Source: Defluviitaleaceae bacterium (GTDB lineage Bacteria; Bacillota; Clostridia; Lachnospirales; WQUN01). From it: a DNA stretch of 35,528 nt. The position numbers and the translations under genes are program-made. Every line of letters starts with the position of its first letter. Positions within the stretch are counted from its first letter, which is position 1. Location of the stretch: the NCBI GenBank assembly GCA_009788085.1, contig WQSB01000008.1, positions 1 through 35,528 of the forward strand. Direction: 5' to 3'. Under the pieces are notes generated by a model, which had not been told where the DNA came from, searched no databases, and saw only the letters and a list, made by a program, of their open reading frames with translations. This document shows, piece after piece, positions 17,760-25,520 of the stretch.

Positions 17760-18711
17760 GCGAGTGGTATTCCGCAAAGATGTTTTTGGTGATTTCGATA
17801 AAATCGTTAAAGTGAACAGATATAGGTTTGTCGCAAAAGTGTATAAGAGCAATGTCGCAATTGATTAGTATATTTTGTACCGGAAAAGCCAAGACATTGT
17901 TTAGCGCGCCGGAATAATGCGCTGCGGTATGACGCAGAATGGTTTGTGACATAAACATCCCCGCATTACCGGCACTACATAAAGGCAGCAAGGACAGCAC
18001 ATTGCTGGATTCGACAGCGATATTAGGCTTTGCCCTGAGTTTAATATATTCCTGCATAATTTGGGAGTGAATTTGGGATTTGCCGGGATTTAGGATAATG
18101 GGAATATTTTGAATTTCATCAAGCCGAACTCCCTCCGCGAGGGCTGCCTCCATTCGTTGCTCGGGAAACTCGTATTGGAAAAGAAGCTTTCGCGACGCAA
18201 GGAAGTACAGCTTCCTGTCTTGCAAAAGGGTTGTTGATGTGAGTATGCGGTTTTGCGAAGTGCTTGTATCGTCCAAGCCTATTATAAAATCAATTTTGCC
18301 GTCCATAAGGTCTTTTATTAGATTCGTGGTATGGTCCTCTCTTAGAGACAGCTCCACAAGAGGATGAAGCTCGTTAAACCTAGAGTATATTAGAGGGAAG
18401 AATATGGGCGCGCGGGTGGGCGTGACTCCCACCCGTATTCTTCCTTTTTGCTGAGAACGAATATGGCTAAATTCCGCCAGCAGCCGCTCTTCGTGGTAAA
18501 GAGACCGGCTTATATATTCCAAAAGCAGCTCCCCGGCATGAGTCAGGTGCAACTTTGGCTTGCGCCTAAAAAGCTGAATACCATAACGCTCCTCCAAACG
18601 CTTGATATACTCGCTTAAGCTTTGCTGTGATATATGCAAATTTTTTGCCGCCTTGGTAAAGCTTCTTTCCCTCGCAATTTCTTCAAAGTACCGGAAATAA
18701 TGTGTGTACAT
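17746..18711 (-). CDS. LysR family transcriptional regulator
   Basis: A 321-aa LTTR. The N-terminal winged helix-turn-helix is standard (RSFTKAAKNLHISQQSLSEYIKRLE, residues about 16-41), followed by the linker helix and a two-lobed effector domain (RVGVTPTRAPIFFP opens lobe one). The start ATG at 18711 is preceded by GGGGAAAGG. The gene converges on xdhB with a 14-nt overlap rather than diverging from its target, so control of the purine cluster is plausible by proximity but unproven. The effector domain ligand cannot be read from sequence. Its own upstream region carries a shortened copy of an element found twice more in this window. Confidence 0.92.
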   Translation of the reverse strand: MYTHYFRYFEEIARERSFTKAAKNLHISQQSLSEYIKRLEERYGIQLFRRKPKLHLTHAGELLLEYISRSLYHEERLLAEFSHIRSQQKGRIRVGVTPTRAPIFFPLIYSRFNELHPLVELSLREDHTTNLIKDLMDGKIDFIIGLDDTSTSQNRILTSTTLLQDRKLYFLASRKLLFQYEFPEQRMEAALAEGVRLDEIQNIPIILNPGKSQIHSQIMQEYIKLRAKPNIAVESSNVLSLLPLCSAGNAGMFMSQTILRHTAAHYSGALNNVLAFPVQNILINCDIALIHFCDKPISVHFNDFIEITKNIFAEYHSLISR

Positions 18712-18716
18712 ACATT

Positions 18717-18764
18717 CACAACCTTTCCCCTGTATTACATTATATTACCATTTAACAGAGTTAC
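18717..18764 (+). repeat. Repeated upstream element, short copy A
   Basis: CACAACCTTTCCCCTGTA followed by CATTATATTACCATTTAAC and GAGTTACA. Both blocks match the fuller copies at 20865-20949 and 25543-25627, but about 35 nt between the blocks are missing here. It sits directly upstream of the LysR gene, which is read in the opposite direction to the repeat. Confidence 0.55.
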
Positions 18765-18769
18765 ACCAA
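18739..18769 (-). promoter_or_regulatory. Candidate sigma-70 promoter of the LysR gene
   Basis: On the minus strand, TTGGTG (18764-18769) and a perfect TATAAT (18739-18744) are separated by 19 nt, longer than ideal. The start of transcription would fall about 20 nt before the LysR ATG, leaving room for the ribosome binding site. The -10 box coincides with the conserved CATTATATTA core of the repeated element. Confidence 0.45.
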
Positions 18770-18901
18770 TTTTGCATAATCTTGTCCTACATAGCATCTG
18801 TGCTGTCAAGGTAGTTTCAAAAAAAACGCTTGAATACCATAAATATCAAACTATATAACTTGTCTTAAACTTTTACTTGCAGGGGATTGGATTATGGTTA
18901 T

Positions 18902-19924
18902 TCATGATAAATCATTCAATACTTCAAGCCTACCAGCTATTTCATCGGGGGTAGGCAATAGGTCTTTCAAGTTATCAGGCAGGATGTTGTACATACCATA
19001 TGTCGCAACGCCTATCGGCACATCGGCGGTTTTCAGCGCGTACTCAACGATGGTACGGCTCTTGCCTTTGCATATAATAATTCCGATTGACGGATTTTCG
19101 TCCGGCAACTTCTTTGTTTCATTTAATGCGGTAAGGTAGAATTGCATCTTTCCTGCGTACTCCGGCTCAAATTTACCAATTTTAAGGTCTATGGCTACAA
19201 GGCAACGCAATCGCCTATGGAACAAAAGCAAGTCAATATGAAAATCTGTATCGTCAACGACCAAGTGATACTGGCTGTCAATAAAAGCAAAATCTTCGCC
19301 GATTTCCCTCAAAAACGCTCTAATATTTTTCACTAAAGCAGCTTCCAATTCTGCTTCTCTGTGTTCAAGCCCCATTTCGAGGAAGTCAAAATTATAATCG
19401 TCTTTGACTGCCAATTTTGCTTGCTGGCGATATTTTTCGGGAACAGTATCGTCAAAATTTGTTTGGTTCAGCAAGTATTTTTCATAGGCTTTATTCTCAA
19501 GGTTGTTCGTCAAAACATCTTTCGTCCAGCCATACTTCCGAACAGCCTTAATGTAAAATTCACGTTCCAAATAATCCTTGCAACGCTCCATGATGATGAT
19601 ATTTTTGCTCCAGCTAATTTCTCGCACCAATGGTGCGAGTTTTTCATTTTCGTGATAATTCAAGTAAAAATTACGCATACGCCACAAGTTGCCTGCTGAA
19701 AATCCTTTTACGCCGGGAAATTCAAGTTGGAGTTCTTTCGCCAAAACTTCAACGATTGATTTCCCCCAACCTTTTTCCTGCTGTTGGTTATGAATTTCCT
19801 CGCCAATTTCCCAATAAAGGTTAATCAATTCCTTATTTACAGCTTTCATGGCTTCGTACTGCCGCCTGTAAATAAGGGTCTTGATTTCCGTTATGAGGTC
19901 TTTGTAAATAATCAAGTCTTGCAT
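18902..19924 (-). CDS. DUF1016/YhcG-type PDDEXK nuclease-domain protein
   Basis: A 340-aa protein with an N-terminal DUF1016 helical domain (LINLYWEIGEEIHNQQQ, KGFSAGNLWRMRNFY, LVREISWSKNIIIM) and a C-terminal PD-(D/E)XK nuclease-like domain. The latter shows DDTDFHIDLLLFHRRL followed by LVAIDLKIGKFEPEYAGKM, giving the D...(D)xK catalytic pattern. The family (YhcG in E. coli) is frequent in accessory islands and near restriction systems; an active nuclease role is suggested by the motif but not demonstrated for most members. It stands alone on the minus strand with GAAGGGTGGG upstream of the ATG. The patchy distribution of the family suggests horizontal acquisition. Confidence 0.92.
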   Translation of the reverse strand: MQDLIIYKDLITEIKTLIYRRQYEAMKAVNKELINLYWEIGEEIHNQQQEKGWGKSIVEVLAKELQLEFPGVKGFSAGNLWRMRNFYLNYHENEKLAPLVREISWSKNIIIMERCKDYLEREFYIKAVRKYGWTKDVLTNNLENKAYEKYLLNQTNFDDTVPEKYRQQAKLAVKDDYNFDFLEMGLEHREAELEAALVKNIRAFLREIGEDFAFIDSQYHLVVDDTDFHIDLLLFHRRLRCLVAIDLKIGKFEPEYAGKMQFYLTALNETKKLPDENPSIGIIICKGKSRTIVEYALKTADVPIGVATYGMYNILPDNLKDLLPTPDEIAGRLEVLNDLS

Positions 19925-19954
19925 CTAACCCACCCTTCATATCATAAATCCTAG

Positions 19955-20098
19955 AAAAAAGGAACTCAACAAAATATACTCAACTGCCCTGCTTGCGGTA
20001 AAACATCGGTTTTTGAGAAGCAATGTGAAAAGGGGCATAGTATTTTCCAGCCAGTAGAGCTTTGCTTTTGTGGAGACCCGTTCGTTTATCTGCTTTGA
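19955..20098 (+). pseudogene. Remnant or startless reading frame encoding a double zinc-ribbon
   Basis: One open frame between the stop at 19952-19954 and TGA 20096-20098 encodes NCPACGKTSVFEKQCEKGH and then CFCGDPFVYLL. The CPxC and CxC pairs are typical of a zinc ribbon, but there is no ATG, GTG or TTG start in frame. A clear promoter for the next gene overlaps its end. I read it as the fossil of a gene whose 5' part was lost, or the 3' end of a displaced gene; chance is possible for such a short frame. Confidence 0.4.
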
Positions 20099-20123
20099 CG
20101 GTGATGTGCCGTCTTGTTATAAT
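20095..20123 (+). promoter_or_regulatory. Sigma-70 promoter for the 86-aa antitoxin-like gene
   Basis: TTGACG (20095-20100), a 17-nt spacer, and a perfect TATAAT (20118-20123). Transcription should start near 20130, about 30 nt before the ATG at 20161. Spacing and boxes are near consensus. Confidence 0.7.
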
Positions 20124-20160
20124 GAGTATAATATCTAAAGTCTCAGAAAAGAGGTGTAGA

Positions 20161-20421
20161 ATGAACGAAAAAGACAGAGCAATAGATTATAGCGACATTC
20201 CGGCAATTACTGATTTTTCAAGCGCACGCAAAAATCCTTATGCCGACAAAATAAAAAAATACGGCTATACGGTACGGATTCACTACAGCCCGGAAGATGT
20301 AGCTAATATGAATGCCCTCGCTATTGAAAAAATTGATGGGTTAGAGGATATGGAATGGCTTGACCTTGACCCTAACGAGATAAGGGCTCTGAAGAAATAT
20401 CGTGAAGCTAACAAGGCTTGA
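20161..20421 (+). CDS. Small acidic protein, antitoxin-like (function unknown)
   Basis: The start is ATG 20161 (MNEKDRAIDYSDIPAITDFS), with AAAAGAGGTG upstream and a promoter 40 nt before; the longer track ORF would begin upstream of the promoter. The 86-aa protein has an N-terminal extended segment (DIPAITDFSSARKNPYADK), a central strand-like stretch (GYTVRIHYSPED) and a C-terminal helix. This layout resembles small proteins found beside toxin genes and often called antitoxins, with the strand-helix part possibly ribbon-helix-helix-like. No toxin partner is adjacent: the next gene is a convergent Phd-type antitoxin. I cannot name a family with confidence. Confidence 0.75.
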   Translation: MNEKDRAIDYSDIPAITDFSSARKNPYADKIKKYGYTVRIHYSPEDVANMNALAIEKIDGLEDMEWLDLDPNEIRALKKYREANKA

Positions 20422-20451
20422 GGTGCATCCAAATCATCGGAAATATCAACT

Positions 20452-20712
20452 CTATACATTGTGCTTTTCCTTTAACCGCTGAAGGGAATCCTTTGCGTTT
20501 TGGGCGCGTCCGGCGGCAACATCCGCTTCGGATTCGGCAAGTTTGCTGTAGATGTCATGCATGAATAATTTTTCTTGATACATTTTCATACTCATGATGA
20601 CCATATCACCATAACCGTTTTTGGTGACATAAATGGGTTCGCGGGATTCTTGGCACATTTGAGAAATTGCGCCAGTATTTTTCAAATCACGGATTGGAAT
20701 AATTTGCGGCAT
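20452..20712 (-). CDS. Phd/YefM family antitoxin (orphan)
   Basis: The start is ATG 20712 (MPQIIPIRDLKNTGAISQMC), with AGGAGAG 8 nt upstream; the longer track ORF runs through the promoter. The 86-aa product has the Phd/YefM fold signature: IRDLKNTGAISQMC..SREPIYVTKNGYGDMVIMSMK, the DNA-binding and dimerisation part, then a helical C terminus that in complete systems neutralises a toxin. No RelE, Doc or other toxin follows on this strand, since the next feature downstream is the convergent 86-aa gene. It may be a solitary regulator or the remnant of a pair. Confidence 0.9.
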   Translation of the reverse strand: MPQIIPIRDLKNTGAISQMCQESREPIYVTKNGYGDMVIMSMKMYQEKLFMHDIYSKLAESEADVAAGRAQNAKDSLQRLKEKHNV

Positions 20713-20736
20713 AAGACCACTCTCCTTTGTGGCATT

Positions 20737-20765
20737 ATTATCCCACAATTGTGTGCAATTATCAA
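20737..20765 (-). promoter_or_regulatory. Promoter and palindromic operator of the Phd antitoxin
   Basis: On the minus strand TTGATA (20760-20765) and GATAAT (20737-20742) are spaced by 17 nt. The spacer contains the perfect 10-bp palindrome CACAATTGTG (20744-20753). Phd/YefM proteins repress their own promoters by binding palindromes, so this is the expected autoregulatory site. Confidence 0.65.
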
Positions 20766-20803
20766 GACATGAACGAAGCAATAATGGCATACCATATTTG
20801 AGT

Positions 20804-20848
20804 CACCAGCCAAGATGCAGTATATGTGCATGGTTGGTGGCTTTTTTT
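20804..20848 (+). terminator. Rho-independent terminator, plus strand
   Basis: A hairpin with arms CACCAGCCA..TGCA and TGCATGGTTGGTG (about 13 pairs, one 3-nt bulge, loop of 7) followed by seven T. It lies in the 341-nt gap before the large secreted protein and would stop plus-strand transcripts from the 20161 gene that run antisense through the Phd gene. Confidence 0.7.
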
Positions 20849-20864
20849 ATTTGACGCTACCTGT

Positions 20865-20949
20865 CACAACCTTTTCCCTGTGAACTTAACAAAATAAAAT
20901 CTATTGCCAGTATTAGCACATTATATTATCGTTTAATTGTGCAAAGTTA
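20865..20949 (+). repeat. Repeated upstream element, full copy B
   Basis: Eighty-five bases from CACAACCTTTTCCCTGTGAA to TTGTGCAAAGTTA align without gaps to copy C at 25543-25627, with about 70 identical positions by hand count. A possible promoter inside is TTGCC-N17-TATCG, weak. Similarity continues in relaxed form to an AGGAGGAT site at 20963 that has no start codon after it; the real gene starts 90 nt later at 21054. Confidence 0.65.
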
Positions 20950-21053
20950 ATGTATGACAGATAGGAGGATTAGGAAAATCTGAACAAAAGTGACAAAATA
21001 AGCTGCATTTTAACAATCAAACAAAATAAAAGGAGACAGGGAGGATTTTAATT

Positions 21054-24000
21054 ATGGCAATAAAGAAAGAAATGCAAAAATTCATTGCGCTGGCACTTTC
21101 TCTTTTGATGGTGTTCGGGGTCGTACCGGTTTCGGCCGGGGTTTACGGCTATGAAAATGGCTACGGAAACGCCTATACCGAACAAGGCTACTACATTGAG
21201 GATGGCGACCACACCCAGGGGGATTATACCAAGGAAAGCACTTATCCTCCTAAACAAGACAACTACGGACAAACAGAAGAGCAAGTTCTACCTTCTGACC
21301 AATGTTGCCCACCCCCGCAAGGTGACTATTCACTTGCACCAGTTATACAAAGCGGCTTTGCCGGAATAATCGCTGCAAGTATAAGCAGTGAGGTATTTTT
21401 GGCTTGGAATTATACCAATCCCACCGCATCCAATGTGTACAACTGGCCTGCAACATCCGGGGCGACAGCTGCTTTAACAACACTGGAATTTTTTTATGCC
21501 AATGGAGAAGTGGCAGAGCTTGGCCACGCTAACCGGGCAGCAGTCAATGCGCCAGGCGTTGCAGCCGGATGGTTCCCTGCCGGTGATGGTGCTATAAACG
21601 CGAACAACGCGGGAGGCTGGCGGTTTACCCTCAGCACCTTGGGTCAGGAAAACATTACGTTCTCCGCCCAACAAGGCTCAAGTAACAACGGGCCGCGTGA
21701 CTTTGGATTAGCTTACAGGCTTAACACAACAGGGTCATGGACTTCATTTGGCCCCGGCTGGGCAAACACCATTCTTGTTAGTGACGGCCCCGGATTTGGG
21801 ATGACAAACACCTTTGAAAATGTCCAATTACCCAGCACTACGTTTAATCAACCTTTTGTGCAAATAAAAGTTTATGTCGCAAGCAGAGCCAGACGTTCTG
21901 ACGGCGTGCTTTCATTGGCCCCGAATGGCGGCAACACATCTATTAACAATGTCGTTTTCAGTGGAGAGGCTATTGAAATACCATACACTGTTGCCGGTGT
22001 AGTAGTTTCTCCCAGAACTGCGGAAGTGGCGGTGGGTACGACTCAGCCATTCCAAGGAAACGCTATTGTGGTAGGAACAACCGGTTCCGCGCTTAGCACC
22101 ACCGTAACTTGGAGCGTAACCGGCAACGAAGCATCCGGTACGAACATCAACAGCAACACCGGTCTACTAACTGTAGCTGCCAATGAAACGGCTGACACCC
22201 TGACCGTAAGGGCAACTTCCGTAGCGACCACCAGCATGTATGCCACCGCAGAGGTTACGGTTTATGCACCGGATGAGGCGGTCTTTTTGGCTTGGAATCA
22301 TACTTCAGCCACCTTTACAGCCGGTGCATTGTACTTGCGCGCCACTCATGGTGCCGCAAGAGATACATCAATGCTTGAGTTTTTCTATGCCGGAGGCCTA
22401 CGGGCGACCTTGGGTACAGGAAATATGATTAACGTTCCAAACAATGCCTCCGGATGGTTTCCGACCCCCGTGGAAGCAACCACCGCAAACAATTCAGCAG
22501 GCTTCCAAATCACTCTCAGCACTTTAGGCCACAGCAATATCACATTCTCTGCCCAGCAATCCTCAAGCAATAACGGCCCCGCCGAATTTGGATTGGCTTA
22601 CCGGCTGGGAACAACAGGGCCATGGAGAGATATTGGTGTACGTGAGCTGGTTTTTAACGAGCACCCTGATGGCAGAGGAGACACCTTTGTTGATGTTCCG
22701 CTGCCCGCTACTGTAAACAACCAGGCAACTGTACAAATCAAAGTCTTTATTGCAAGCAATCTAAGACGTTCCGACCATGCGCCAGACTTGCCCGTGGCAG
22801 GCGGCAACACTTCCATTAACAACATTGTCTTCAGCTCACATGATACGCCTCCGGCACCGGCCGTCCTTGGCGTAGTGGTTGACCCCAGATTTGAGGTAGT
22901 AGAACCGGGGCAAACTCAGCAGTTTACGGCAGATGTTGTTACGGTAGGCGGCGTGACCAATACCGCCGTAACATGGCTTTTGGATGGTGGGGTAACAGGC
23001 ACAACCCTCAGCGACACTGGCCTATTAACTATAGCTGCCGATGAAACTTATTGCACCTTATTCATAACGGCAACTTCCGTTCACGACAACACTGTGTACG
23101 GATGGGCTACGGTGCTTACCGAAGAGCCGGGATTGCCACCATTGGAAATGGACTTTGAAATAGCGTTTCTGCTTGACGCTTCACGGGTGCTTTACGATTG
23201 CGGCGGCTTTAGGCTTCATTACCGCGAATTGCTACTTGGCGGCGCGGGCACCGCAGCAACCGGTGGACTACCCGGCCGCGAGCGTATACTCACCATCCAG
23301 TGGATGGATACGCCAGACCAAGTTTTCAGCCAGTACGGCTGGATTAACCGTGTCCGTCACAGAGACTGGCAGCCCAACCCCTTCCAAGTGACTTACAGAA
23401 ACAGAATACCCCTCGTAGGCCCCGTTTCTGAAGAGTCGATACAGGCCGCAATGGACATTGCCTATTCGCAAGGCTTTGGTAGCGGCTGGGATTTTGAGGT
23501 TGACTGGAGTTACGACTCTGCGGTGCTGTCTTTGACACACTCCCCTGCACAGCTGTCATACGCACGAATCGGCGATAACAGAGGCCCCGTCACTGATATA
23601 ATCACCAATCCCCTTCCCACAGAGGAGTTTGCAAGGGAGTTGCTGGCAACCTACATTCCAACCGCGCTGATTAATGCCGTCAACATCTCAAGCCTCGAGT
23701 GGTATCTGGAAAACCTTGAGCGCGTTGTGGCTCACGGCCCCGTTATCTACAGAAGATATGACAACAGAAGCCCCATAGGATGGAGCACCCCAGACAACAT
23801 CGGCCTTACCATTGAAGTAATGCCACTAAGAACCGAATGCGGCACCGGCATTGAATACATCGTTGAGGCGTCAGTCTCGTTCGAAGACGCAACTGTCGAG
23901 GAAGTTTATGCAGTACGTGCAGAGCTTCAAGAACTGCTTGAATACCTAGATATTCTTGAACCCAGAAGCGGCCTTAGAACATCAACGGTTTTGGCTAGAT

Positions 24001-25085
24001 ACGCGCGCACTTGCGAATGTGACGCCAATGCTTGCCGTAGGCCCGGTACAGGATGCGGCTTGGCAAATTGCACATGCACCCCCGTCGCAGGTCATGTCCC
24101 CGACAATGGCGCAGGAGCCGGCCCCGTCGTGACACCACCACCAACGGCGGTTACACCCGATGACGAACCAGCCCCGCCGCCACCAACGGAAGAAGAAAAC
24201 CACGAGGATGTTCTCGACCAGTTGGACGAATTAGGCGAAGACGACGAGCCTGTCATAGTAATCACACTGCCAGAGGGCGTTGACGATGTGCTTCTTTCTG
24301 CCGAAACCATTGAAATTTTGGTTGAAGCCGAAGCAGCCCTTGATATCGTAAGCGGAACCGTAACGGTGACGATATCATCTGATTTCCTAGACGCTCTGCT
24401 GGAAGATGAAAGCAGCAGCTTCATCGTACGCATTGCCGAAACCGTCCACGACGATGACGGCGAAGAACCGGGCGACGATGACGTTCAAGTATTCGTAACA
24501 GCCGAAATAACCATAATACGTGACGGCGAAGAGGTAGAGAGTGTTGGCATACCATACACTATTACCGTGGATATGTCCGGCTTTGACATCGAAGACCTCA
24601 ACCCCGCCCGCATCGTGCTATTGATTGACGGCATCCCCGTTGGCGGCACGTTTGACCCGGAAACAGGACAGTTTTCAATTGACACCGTCCTTTATACAGG
24701 GCTTTTGGAAATAGTCTACGTGCCCAACCTCCGCAGAGTCAGCATGGCTCTGGACTCCCCGATTATCGTGGACGCAGTCTATGGCACCATCACCAATATG
24801 GGCGCACTACCCGATAATGCTGATGGCCGCGCAATGATTCCGGCGCGTTTCGTAGCCGAAAGCCTTGGCGCGGATGTGCAGTGGGATACCCACAACCACA
24901 GGGCAATAATTGTCCTAAACGGCCAAGAGCTCATCCTCGCCCCCGGCCAAATGATGCCCGGAATGGATGTCCCCGCTTTCATTGAGGACGGCCGAATGAT
25001 GCTGCCCCTACGCTTCGTAGCAGAATTCTTCGGCGCAACCGTCATTTTCAACGACGACACAAGAGAGATTGAAATTATCCTGTAA
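21054..25085 (+). CDS. Large secreted multidomain protein: duplicated beta/BIG2 unit, CYTH-like domain, stalk domain
   Basis: A 1343-aa exported protein. Residues 1-28 are a signal peptide (ALALSLLMVFGVVPVSA, cleavage after A28), followed by a Tyr/Gly-rich stretch. Two copies of an approximately 295-aa unit follow, at about 114-405 and 410-693, each a beta-rich domain opening with VFLAWN plus a BIG2-like Ig domain (WSVTG..., GLLTVAANET). About 698-983 I read as a CYTH-like domain: EMDFEIAF at its start, then WMDTPDQVFSQYGWINRVR, matching the DTPD..L...G..LR.R pattern of the family. A Cys-rich patch (CECDANACRRPGTGCG), a Pro-rich acidic linker and a second acidic beta domain lead to a C-terminal copper-amine-oxidase-like stalk domain (about 1228-1343, two RFVAE motifs). 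There is no LPXTG anchor. AGGGAGG precedes the ATG. Function unknown, probably cell-surface. Confidence 0.88.
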   Translation: MAIKKEMQKFIALALSLLMVFGVVPVSAGVYGYENGYGNAYTEQGYYIEDGDHTQGDYTKESTYPPKQDNYGQTEEQVLPSDQCCPPPQGDYSLAPVIQSGFAGIIAASISSEVFLAWNYTNPTASNVYNWPATSGATAALTTLEFFYANGEVAELGHANRAAVNAPGVAAGWFPAGDGAINANNAGGWRFTLSTLGQENITFSAQQGSSNNGPRDFGLAYRLNTTGSWTSFGPGWANTILVSDGPGFGMTNTFENVQLPSTTFNQPFVQIKVYVASRARRSDGVLSLAPNGGNTSINNVVFSGEAIEIPYTVAGVVVSPRTAEVAVGTTQPFQGNAIVVGTTGSALSTTVTWSVTGNEASGTNINSNTGLLTVAANETADTLTVRATSVATTSMYATAEVTVYAPDEAVFLAWNHTSATFTAGALYLRATHGAARDTSMLEFFYAGGLRATLGTGNMINVPNNASGWFPTPVEATTANNSAGFQITLSTLGHSNITFSAQQSSSNNGPAEFGLAYRLGTTGPWRDIGVRELVFNEHPDGRGDTFVDVPLPATVNNQATVQIKVFIASNLRRSDHAPDLPVAGGNTSINNIVFSSHDTPPAPAVLGVVVDPRFEVVEPGQTQQFTADVVTVGGVTNTAVTWLLDGGVTGTTLSDTGLLTIAADETYCTLFITATSVHDNTVYGWATVLTEEPGLPPLEMDFEIAFLLDASRVLYDCGGFRLHYRELLLGGAGTAATGGLPGRERILTIQWMDTPDQVFSQYGWINRVRHRDWQPNPFQVTYRNRIPLVGPVSEESIQAAMDIAYSQGFGSGWDFEVDWSYDSAVLSLTHSPAQLSYARIGDNRGPVTDIITNPLPTEEFARELLATYIPTALINAVNISSLEWYLENLERVVAHGPVIYRRYDNRSPIGWSTPDNIGLTIEVMPLRTECGTGIEYIVEASVSFEDATVEEVYAVRAELQELLEYLDILEPRSGLRTSTVLARYARTCECDANACRRPGTGCGLANCTCTPVAGHVPDNGAGAGPVVTPPPTAVTPDDEPAPPPPTEEENHEDVLDQLDELGEDDEPVIVITLPEGVDDVLLSAETIEILVEAEAALDIVSGTVTVTISSDFLDALLEDESSSFIVRIAETVHDDDGEEPGDDDVQVFVTAEITIIRDGEEVESVGIPYTITVDMSGFDIEDLNPARIVLLIDGIPVGGTFDPETGQFSIDTVLYTGLLEIVYVPNLRRVSMALDSPIIVDAVYGTITNMGALPDNADGRAMIPARFVAESLGADVQWDTHNHRAIIVLNGQELILAPGQMMPGMDVPAFIEDGRMMLPLRFVAEFFGATVIFNDDTREIEIIL
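21393..23128 (+). repeat. Internal tandem duplication in the secreted protein
   Basis: Two protein-level repeats, beginning VFLAWNYTNP (codon 114) and VFLAWNHTSA (codon 410). They share LTLSTLG-type, NITFSAQQ(G/S)SSNNGP, FGLAYRL and GGNTSINN(V/I)VFS blocks, and each ends in a BIG2-like domain. The DNA has diverged, so the duplication is old. Confidence 0.85.
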
Positions 25086-25108
25086 AACGTAACAAGCACC
25101 AAAAAAGC

Positions 25109-25145
25109 AAAGCGGCACGAGGAAAAATCCTTGTGCCGCTTTTGT
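25109..25145 (+). terminator. Rho-independent terminator of the secreted-protein gene
   Basis: AAAGCGGCACGAGGA-aaaa-TCCTTGTGCCGCTTT forms a stem of about 15 pairs with one G-T wobble, starting 24 nt after the stop codon. The stem ends in TTTTG, a short T tail. Confidence 0.85.
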
Positions 25146-25190
25146 TATAAATGATATTATTTGCAAATACTTTGTGGGGGCGTGTAGAAA

Positions 25191-25340
25191 ATGAATGAAA
25201 TCCAACTTGGTAAGGTTGCCGTCCGGGTTTCCCAGAGCGGTAAATATTTTGCCCGCTCACTCTTTACCCGAAACCGCGCCAAGGTAGATAGCTTCATTGC
25301 CAACGGCACTCTAAAGGCATTGACACAAGGACAGGCATAG
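25191..25340 (+). CDS. Possible 49-aa basic protein
   Basis: An ORF below the track's length cut-off: ATG 25191 to TAG 25338-25340, encoding MNEIQLGKVAVRVSQSGKYF followed by a basic segment (ARSLFTRNRAKVD) and an alanine/glutamine end. GTGGGGG about 10 nt upstream could serve as a ribosome binding site. I recognise no family. The -35 box of the promoter for the candidate RNA lies inside its last codons. It could be a real small protein, a remnant, or a chance frame. Confidence 0.4.
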   Translation: MNEIQLGKVAVRVSQSGKYFARSLFTRNRAKVDSFIANGTLKALTQGQA

Positions 25341-25348
25341 ATTATAGT
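25320..25348 (+). promoter_or_regulatory. Strong sigma-70 promoter for the candidate RNA
   Basis: Perfect TTGACA (25320-25325), a 17-nt spacer, and TATAGT (25343-25348). Transcription would begin near 25355, just ahead of the structured region, and no start codon with a ribosome binding site follows before the terminator. Confidence 0.65.
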
Positions 25349-25354
25349 TGAGGC

Positions 25355-25520
25355 GGATATACTGTATTGAGAATCGGAGGACGGAACGGGCGGCCGTCGC
25401 CCCCCATAAGAAGTTAGGAGATGTGGGAACTGTCACCCCACCTGATTCTCGTGGCAATTAAAAGGTCTAACGGCCTGTTAAAGAAAGACGCTTCCTAAAC
25501 TGGAAGTGTCTTTCTTCGCT
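25355..25520 (+). ncRNA. Candidate free-standing structured small RNA, about 165 nt
   Basis: Between a near-consensus promoter and a strong terminator hairpin lies a compact foldable region. A closing stem GAGAATCGG/CCTGATTCTC (25369-25377 with 25442-25450, 9 pairs) encloses hairpin GGGCG-gccgt-CGCCC (25388-25402; GACGG/CCGTC is an alternative) and hairpin GTGGG-aactgtcac-CCCAC (25423-25441). Together they form a three-way junction with a purine-rich linker (AAGAAGTTAGGAGA). It does not match the conserved cores of RNase P, tmRNA, SRP RNA or common riboswitches as far as I can recall. It could be a small regulatory RNA, or a leader whose terminator controls the downstream CYTH-ppx operon. Confidence 0.5.

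Noticed and set aside
23982-24433. Minus-strand ORFs within the Pro-rich part of the secreted protein
   Set aside because: They are shadows of the compositionally biased coding strand; the plus-strand frame is continuous over 1343 codons with a signal peptide and recognised domains.
25369-25450. Assignment of the structured RNA to a T-box, TPP, SAM, cobalamin, c-di-GMP or SRP class
   Set aside because: None of the conserved core sequences of these classes could be found on either strand, so I left the class open.
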